64,000 nucleotides of DNA from an uncultured Bacilli bacterium (GTDB lineage: Bacteria > Bacillota_I > Bacilli_A > RF39 > UBA660), in NCBI GenBank assembly GCA_947629315.1, contig CANRDB010000004.1, forward strand, positions 1-64,000, given 5' to 3'. The notes under the pieces are model-generated. The model saw nothing but the letters and a program-made list of their open reading frames with translations, had not been told where the DNA came from and made no database searches. The translations under genes were made by a program, and so were the position numbers. Positions 58,054-64,000 of the stretch are shown here, in pieces (the stretch's first letter is position 1; every line of letters begins with the position of its first letter).

Positions 58054-58230
58054 GCTAGAAGGTATGGTTTGTCTTTATTGAAAAACCTACTAATTAACGT
58101 ATTGGGAGTCAGCGTCTTCAAGCGGTGTTGAAGACCTTGGTAATGCGAGGGATCCTAAAGTTTGAAACAAGACACCCACCTGGTAGAACAGGTTTAATCG
58201 TTAACTGACGCCTGCCTTTTGGCTTTTTTT
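58054..58230 (+). ncRNA. ssrS: Probable 6S RNA
   Basis: No ORF; AAGGUAUGG/CCUGCCUU terminal stem; GTCTTCAA-gcggtg-TTGAAGAC hairpin; ACACCCACCTGGTAGAACAGGTTTAATCG motif typical of the Firmicutes 6S 3' arm; terminal GCCTTTTGGC + T-run; near aspS as in Bacillus. Confidence 0.72.
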
Positions 58231-58242
58231 AGTGGAGGATGT

Positions 58243-58839
58243 ATGAAGCATTTATTAGAGGAAACGTATGTAATCTTTGATCTAGAAACAACCGGATTAA
58301 GTCCTAAAACGGGAAACTCTATTATTGAGATAGGGGCTGTTCGGATGAAAAACCATGCGGTAATAGAACGATTTGATGAACTCATCAACCCTGGTATTCC
58401 TCTAGATCCGGAAATCACCAAAATTACAAATATCACGGATGAGATGCTTCAAGGAAAGAGAACAGAAGAAGAAGTCGTAAAAGAATTTATCGAGTGGGTA
58501 GGAGAGGATATCTTGGTTGCCCACAATGCCTCTTTTGATTTATCATTCTTGAAAATGGCTTTTTTCAAATATCGTCTTGGTGCTTTTCAATATGACGTAA
58601 TCGATACTCTTGGACTTTCTCGTTTTCTAGAACCTTTTGAACGATATCACAATTTAACGTCATTAATGTCTCGGTATGAAATTACTTGGGATGAGAAGAA
58701 ACACCATCGTGCGGATTATGATTCAGAAGGAACAGGAATGGTGTTTTATGAGATGTTAACACGATTAGAGAAGAGAAATATTACGACACTAGAATCCTTA
58801 CAAAAAATTCCTAAAATTATGTTAAATAAGAGAGTTTAA
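58243..58839 (+). CDS. DnaQ/PolC-type 3'-5' exonuclease
   Basis: VIFDLETTGLSPKTGNSIIEIGAVRMKN, LVAHNASFDLSFLKMAF, HHRADYDSEGTGMVF. Likely ATG 58243 after GGAGG. Confidence 0.9.
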   Translation: MKHLLEETYVIFDLETTGLSPKTGNSIIEIGAVRMKNHAVIERFDELINPGIPLDPEITKITNITDEMLQGKRTEEEVVKEFIEWVGEDILVAHNASFDLSFLKMAFFKYRLGAFQYDVIDTLGLSRFLEPFERYHNLTSLMSRYEITWDEKKHHRADYDSEGTGMVFYEMLTRLEKRNITTLESLQKIPKIMLNKRV

Positions 58840-59004
58840 TTCTCTTTTTTGTTATCATAAGAAGTTGTTTCCCAACTGATTCAAATAGTCAAAGAGGAGT
58901 GAGGCCCATTTACATTCTCCTATGAAATTCAAAAAATATAATTTCATGTATTGAAAGTAGAGAAAGATTTTGCTATAATGGAATTGTAGAATAGGAGTGA
59001 AAAA

Positions 59005-59649
59005 ATGTACAATAATCAAATGAATTATGGTGGAGGATATCAACAACCACAAGCTGCTGCAAGTAAACTTGCTTTAGCTATACCAGAACAGAATAAGAAT
59101 TTATTCTATGGATTAATTGCTTGTATCGCTGTTATCGTTATTGGATGCTTTTTACCATATGTAACGTATGCTGGAGAGAGCATGAATTATGTTTATGACG
59201 AAGGAATTAAGGATGGTATATTTGTTATTATTTTAGGTGTTGGAGCACTTTTCCTTGCCTTTAAGGGAAAGTATATAGGTACTTTAGCTTGCCAAGGCGT
59301 TGGAGCTGCTCTTACTATTTATGATTGGGTAGATACTTCTGATAAAATGAAAAAAATTAATGAACTATCTTCTTTGATTGGTACAGAAAAAATGAAGTTT
59401 GGTATTGGTTTCTGGCTTGTATTGATTGGTGTTGTAGGTTCCCTTGTCGTTGCCTTCTTGTTATGGCAAAAAACGAAATCAACTAAACCTGCTCAACAAC
59501 CTGCTTATCCTCAAAGCACGATGCCACAACAACCAATGATGAATCAACCAATGATGGGTCAACCTACGGTATCTAGTACTTGTCCTTATTGTAATGCACC
59601 AAAAAATCCAAATTTGACGAATTGTCCAAATTGTGGCGCAAAATATTAA
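59005..59649 (+). CDS. Multi-TM protein with C-terminal zinc ribbon
   Basis: Four hydrophobic segments; CPYCNAPKNPNLTNCPNCGAKY. Confidence 0.75.
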   Translation: MYNNQMNYGGGYQQPQAAASKLALAIPEQNKNLFYGLIACIAVIVIGCFLPYVTYAGESMNYVYDEGIKDGIFVIILGVGALFLAFKGKYIGTLACQGVGAALTIYDWVDTSDKMKKINELSSLIGTEKMKFGIGFWLVLIGVVGSLVVAFLLWQKTKSTKPAQQPAYPQSTMPQQPMMNQPMMGQPTVSSTCPYCNAPKNPNLTNCPNCGAKY

Positions 59650-59653
59650 TATC

Positions 59654-59680
59654 AAAAAAAAGTGGTTATCCACTTTTTTT
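59654..59680. terminator. Bidirectional terminator
   Basis: AAAAAAAGTGG-ttat-CCACTTTTTTT between convergent genes. Confidence 0.8.
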
Positions 59681-60238
59681 ATTGGTCATGTTTTGAATCT
59701 CTCGATAAACCTCTTGCCAATTTTTCACTCTCGGTAATTTTTTATTGGTTTGATTATAACTGGCATCCATCAATAAGACAGGAATGCTTTCGTGAATAGC
59801 TTTTTGACAATTCGAAATACTATCATCTATGAAAAGGTCAATGTGATGTTCTTTCGCAAACTTTCCTTTTTGATCAACCGATACATATAATTCCTGAAAG
59901 GGAATTTTTTCTTGTATTAAATACTGTTGGGTAATTTGATAAGGATCGGGATATTCTCTTTGATTTCTCGCTGTAATGATAATAATTTCATGGTGTTCTT
60001 TTTGTAATTGGTTCAATACTTCTCTAGCGCCTGGTTTGACAGGTACTTCTAACATGATATCCGACAAAAAAGATTTCACATATGTGAAATAGCGATGATC
60101 CATCTCATAAAAATCTTGATACCGAATTCCTTTTTGAAGACATTCTTCTAGGGTAACTGGATAAAACTGTTCTAATTGCTTTACTATTTTGGGAAAAGAA
60201 GAAGTAATCGTATCATCTAAATCAATTCCTATTCTCAT
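59666..60238 (-). CDS. HAD-superfamily 5'(3')-deoxyribonucleotidase-like phosphatase
   Basis: MRIGIDLDDTITSSFPKIV, IIIITARNQREYPDPY, HIDLFIDDSISNCQKA. Confidence 0.8.
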   Translation of the reverse strand: MRIGIDLDDTITSSFPKIVKQLEQFYPVTLEECLQKGIRYQDFYEMDHRYFTYVKSFLSDIMLEVPVKPGAREVLNQLQKEHHEIIIITARNQREYPDPYQITQQYLIQEKIPFQELYVSVDQKGKFAKEHHIDLFIDDSISNCQKAIHESIPVLLMDASYNQTNKKLPRVKNWQEVYREIQNMTNKKSG

Positions 60239-60325
60239 ATTCTCACCGTTTCCATTATAACATAAATGTTTCTTAGCGTATATTTTTTCTCGAAACTACT
60301 CACTATAGAGTAGAAAGGAGAATTT

Positions 60326-61102
60326 ATGGCACGTCACAAAGTAGAAATATGTGGCGTGAATACTGCGGATATTAAAGTATTAAACAATGAGGAGATGATA
60401 TTGTTATTTCAGGAGTATCAGAAGGGAAATCAACAAGCAAAAGAAGAATTGATTGCTGGAAATTTGAAATTGGTATTATCCATTTTACGAAAGTATAACA
60501 ATCGAACGGATAATATGGATGATTTATTTCAAGTGGGATGTATTGGTCTTATCAAAGCAATTGATAATTTTGATCTCGCTCATGAAGTCAAGTTTTCAAC
60601 CTATGCTGTACCGATGATTTTAGGAGAAATTAAACGATATTTACGGGACAATAATAGTGTCCGGATTGCCCGTAGCATTAAAGATTTAGCGTATAAAGTA
60701 TCTAAATTAAAAGAACAATTAACGATGGAATTTGGAAAAGAACCGTCGGTATCCTTATTAAGTGAGAAATTAGGAATTGCTGAATATGAAGTAGTAATGG
60801 CACTAGATTCTTTAAAAGAATCGATTAGTATGTTTGAACCTATCTATAATGATGGAGGAGATGTCATTTACTTATGTGACCAATTAGAGGATAAGACAGG
60901 GAAAAACTATTCATGGGAGGATCGTCTCAGTCTAAAAGAAGCTTTAGGTCTCTTAAAAGAAAAAGAGCGTTATGTCATTCAATCTCGCTATCTTTACGGG
61001 AAAACGCAGATGGAATTAAGTGAGGAGTTAGGAATTAGTCAAGCGCAGATTTCTCGATTAGAAAAGAGTGGCATTGACCGTATCAAAAAGAAAATTTTAT
61101 GA
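60326..61102 (+). CDS. sigG: RNA polymerase sporulation sigma factor SigG
   Basis: MARHKVEICGVNTADIKVLNNEEM..FQVGCIGLIKAIDNFDLAHEVKFSTYAVPMILGEIKRYLRDNNSVRIARSIKDLAYK..SMFEPIYNDGGDVIYLCDQ. Confidence 0.93.
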   Translation: MARHKVEICGVNTADIKVLNNEEMILLFQEYQKGNQQAKEELIAGNLKLVLSILRKYNNRTDNMDDLFQVGCIGLIKAIDNFDLAHEVKFSTYAVPMILGEIKRYLRDNNSVRIARSIKDLAYKVSKLKEQLTMEFGKEPSVSLLSEKLGIAEYEVVMALDSLKESISMFEPIYNDGGDVIYLCDQLEDKTGKNYSWEDRLSLKEALGLLKEKERYVIQSRYLYGKTQMELSEELGISQAQISRLEKSGIDRIKKKIL

Positions 61103-61190
61103 TGTTCTAGTATAGGATATTTTTGGGGAAAACAATTGGTTTTTATCGAATAATATGATATAATCATTAAAATAGTGTAGGAGGCTAAAA

Positions 61191-63431
61191 ATGAATATCT
61201 ATGAAGAAGAATGGAGACAATTTAAGGGAACAGAATGGAAAGAATCCATTGATGTAGCAAAGTTTATTGAAGAAAATTATCAAGAATATACAGGAGAGGA
61301 TACTTTTCTAGCAGGACCTAGTGAGAAAACGAAAAAAGTTTGGAGTATCTGTGAAGACCTTCTCAGACAAGAACTTGAAAAAGGTGTCTTAGATATCGAA
61401 GTAAATAGAGTATCTGGTATCAATAACTTTGAACCAGGCTATATTGATAAAGAATCAGAAGTAATTGTTGGTTTACAGACGGATGCGCCTTTAAAGAGAA
61501 TTGTGAATCCCTATGGTGGAATGAGAATGGTAGAACAAGCCTTAGGAGCCTATGGTTATACACTAAACCCAGATATAAAAAAACATTTTACCACTTATCG
61601 TCGTACCCATAATGATGGCGTTTTTGCAGCCTATCCTTCCGATGTTAGAAGGGCGCGTCACAATGCGCTTTTAACAGGACTTCCTGATGCTTATGGAAGA
61701 GGAAGAATTATTGGAGATTACCGTAGAATTGCTCTTTATGGTATTGACTATTTAGTAGAGAAAAAACAGGAAGATTTAAAAGCCTTAGAATCATTAGATT
61801 TAACAGAATATATTATTCGTTTACGAGAGGAGATTAATCTCCAGATTTTAGCGCTTCAAGATATGAAAGCGATGGCTGCCAGTTATGGATTCGATATTAG
61901 TAAACCTGCCAAAACGGCACAAGAGGCTATTCAATGGACTTATTTTGGATATTTGGCTGCGATTAAAGAAAATAATGGTGCGGCAATGAGTTTAGGGCGT
62001 ACCTCTACGTTTTTGGATATCTATATGGAAAGAGATTTCTGTGAGGGAACATTGACAGAAGAACAAGCTCAAGAATTGATTGATCAATTTATTATCAAAT
62101 TAAGAATGGCTCGTCATTTACGGACTCCAGAATATAATGAGTTGTTTGCAGGAGATCCTACTTGGGTAACGGAATCGATTGGTGGTATGTTAGAAAATGG
62201 TCACTCTCTAGTAACCAAAAACTCTTATCGGTATCTTCATACCCTTATCAATTTATCGAGTGCTCCAGAGCCTAATATGACAATCCTTTGGTCTGATCAC
62301 TTACCAGAAAATTTTAAAAAGTATTGTGCGAAAATCTCTATTTTAACTGATTCTATTCAATATGAAAATGATGAAGTAATGAGACCATTACATGGTTCTG
62401 ATTATGCCATTGCTTGTTGTGTATCCGCTATGACAGTTGGAAAACAGATGCAATTTTTTGGAGCACGTTGTAATTTAGCGAAAGCACTTCTTTATGCGAT
62501 TAACGGAGGATGCGATGAGAGAACAGGAGATGTTGTCGTAGAGGGATTTGAAAAGATGACGGATGATGTTCTCGATTACGATAAAGTAATGACTGCTTAT
62601 GATAGTATGCTAGAACGGGTTTCTAAGACTTATGTCGATGCGATGAATATTATTCACTATATGCATGATAAATATGCTTATGAAGCAGGTCAGATGGCAT
62701 TACACGATACGGATCCCGAAAAATTGATGGCCTTTGGAATCGCTGGATTCTCCGTAGCCGTCGACTCTTTATCTGCTATTAAATATGCAACCGTTCGACC
62801 TATCCGTGATGAAAACGGAATAGCTATCGATTTTGACATAGAAGGTGATTTTCCAAAATATGGAAATGATGATGACCGAGTTGATCAAATAGCCGTCGAT
62901 TTAGCGCAATTATTCCATCAAAAACTAAGTGCTCACCCTCTTTATAAAGGAGCTAGAGCAACTCTTTCTATTCTAACGATTACCTCAAATGTCGTATATG
63001 GAAAGAAAACGGGGGCAACTCCAGATGGACGAGAAGCCGGTGTTCCTTTTGCGCCTGGTGCGAATCCTATGCATGGACGTGATGAGAGTGGGGCTATTGC
63101 TTCGTTAAATAGTGTAGCGAAAATTCCATATGCCAATTGTTGTGAAGATGGAATATCGAATACCTTTTCTATCGTACCGGATGCTTTAGGCCATACAGAA
63201 GAAGAACGCATCGATAATTTAGTTCACTTAATGGATGGATATTTTACAAGAGGAGCTCAACATTTAAATGTTAATGTTTTAAATCGAGAGACTTTGTTGG
63301 ATGCTATGGAACATCCTGATAACTATCCAACTTTGACCATTCGTATCTCTGGTTATGCCGTTCGTTTCAATCGTCTTAGTAAAGAACAACAATTAGAAGT
63401 TATCAATCGTACTTTCCACGGAAGTATCTAG
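61191..63431 (+). CDS. pflB: Formate acetyltransferase (pyruvate formate-lyase)
   Basis: Cys-Cys active site [30 protein letters not shown]; glycyl radical [17 protein letters not shown]. Confidence 0.97.
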   Translation: MNIYEEEWRQFKGTEWKESIDVAKFIEENYQEYTGEDTFLAGPSEKTKKVWSICEDLLRQELEKGVLDIEVNRVSGINNFEPGYIDKESEVIVGLQTDAPLKRIVNPYGGMRMVEQALGAYGYTLNPDIKKHFTTYRRTHNDGVFAAYPSDVRRARHNALLTGLPDAYGRGRIIGDYRRIALYGIDYLVEKKQEDLKALESLDLTEYIIRLREEINLQILALQDMKAMAASYGFDISKPAKTAQEAIQWTYFGYLAAIKENNGAAMSLGRTSTFLDIYMERDFCEGTLTEEQAQELIDQFIIKLRMARHLRTPEYNELFAGDPTWVTESIGGMLENGHSLVTKNSYRYLHTLINLSSAPEPNMTILWSDHLPENFKKYCAKISILTDSIQYENDEVMRPLHGSDYAIACCVSAMTVGKQMQFFGARCNLAKALLYAINGGCDERTGDVVVEGFEKMTDDVLDYDKVMTAYDSMLERVSKTYVDAMNIIHYMHDKYAYEAGQMALHDTDPEKLMAFGIAGFSVAVDSLSAIKYATVRPIRDENGIAIDFDIEGDFPKYGNDDDRVDQIAVDLAQLFHQKLSAHPLYKGARATLSILTITSNVVYGKKTGATPDGREAGVPFAPGANPMHGRDESGAIASLNSVAKIPYANCCEDGISNTFSIVPDALGHTEEERIDNLVHLMDGYFTRGAQHLNVNVLNRETLLDAMEHPDNYPTLTIRISGYAVRFNRLSKEQQLEVINRTFHGSI

Positions 63432-64000
63432 TGCAAACAGGATATATCGATTCTATTGAAACGATGGGACTAGTCGATGGTCCTGGTATTCGGATGGTAG
63501 TCTTCTTAAAGGGTTGTCAATTAAGATGTCTTTATTGTCATAATCCAGAGACTTGGGATAGAGTTCATTCTCTTCTAACAACTAGTGAAGATATCGCATT
63601 CCGTGTAAAGAGAAATCTTAGTTATTATCAAAACGGTGGGATTACTTTTAGTGGGGGAGAACCTCTTTTACAACCAGAGTTCTTGATTGATTGTTTAAAA
63701 CGATGTAAAGAACTAGGGGTTCACACAGCCCTCGATACAGCTGGTGTTGGAATTGGTCAGTATGAGGAAATCCTTTCCTATACCGATTTAGTAATTCTAG
63801 ATATTAAAGCTATTCGTGAAGAGGATTATCAAAAAATAACCGGTCATGCGATGGCCGAGTTTGAGAAATTTAAAGAAGTACTCGTTCGCTTACAAAAGCC
63901 AGTATGGATTCGCCAAGTAATTGTGCCGGGAATGAATGATACAGAAGAAAATATTTTAGAATTAAAGGAATATATCAAACAATTTCCTAAGGTGGAAAAA
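63431..64000 (+). CDS. pflA: Pyruvate formate-lyase activating enzyme (3'-truncated by window end)
   Basis: GTG start overlapping the pflB stop (TAGTG); [42 protein letters not shown] with CxxxxCxxC-type radical SAM cluster; not in ORF track. Confidence 0.93.
   Translation, partial: MQTGYIDSIETMGLVDGPGIRMVVFLKGCQLRCLYCHNPETWDRVHSLLTTSEDIAFRVKRNLSYYQNGGITFSGGEPLLQPEFLIDCLKRCKELGVHTALDTAGVGIGQYEEILSYTDLVILDIKAIREEDYQKITGHAMAEFEKFKEVLVRLQKPVWIRQVIVPGMNDTEENILELKEYIKQFPKVEK

Noticed and set aside
1-64000. Alternative genetic code (TGA = Trp), suspected because of low GC and Mollicutes-like features
   Set aside because: TGA serves as a stop (e.g. pilC-like end at 6034-6036, GT2 end at 36144-36146) and TGG encodes Trp throughout.
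1-64000. Prophage, transposon, CRISPR or restriction/defence island
   Set aside because: No integrase, transposase, terminase, cas, nuclease-methylase or toxin-antitoxin genes recognised; unusual loci lie within housekeeping synteny.

Overview
Low-GC Firmicutes/Bacilli-type chromosomal segment. It uses the standard genetic code: TGA is a stop (e.g. the end of the pilC-like gene) and TGG is frequent. Many blocks match Bacillus-like housekeeping synteny: dnaG-rpoD(sigA)-trmK-yqfQ-like; mutS; parE-parC; ylbD-ylbE-rsmD; folD; spoVB-like-comN-secDF; relA-dtd; hisS-[T-box]-aspS; 6S RNA; sigG; pflB-pflA. Sporulation-lineage genes (sigG, ylbJ, spoVB-like, yqfQ-like, ylbD) are present. A type IV pilus/competence-type secretion set (GspF/PilC, prepilin peptidase, GspE/PilB, four prepilin-like proteins) is scattered over the first 20 kb. 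No CRISPR array, transposase, integrase, rRNA or tRNA was recognised.

The less ordinary content is: (i) a four-gene locus (10.5-16.4 kb) sharing an 'APDGxYWxSEEEY' repeat, with two lipobox proteins that carry an unusually long conserved N-region, next to a PDZ/Lon-type (S16) protease; (ii) an SBP-VWA / XpaC-like / SBP-like / SPFH operon (24.6-29 kb); (iii) a dockerin-bearing glucosaminidase next to a membrane-anchored cohesin protein (30.2-33.6 kb); (iv) a zinc-ribbon/SPFH operon (53.9-58 kb) next to a probable 6S RNA; (v) a 21-codon ORF upstream of hisS, a separate T-box promoter overlapping the hisS stop, and a perfect 14-bp inverted repeat upstream of an unknown membrane protein gene. All names come from reading motifs by eye; no database searches were run.
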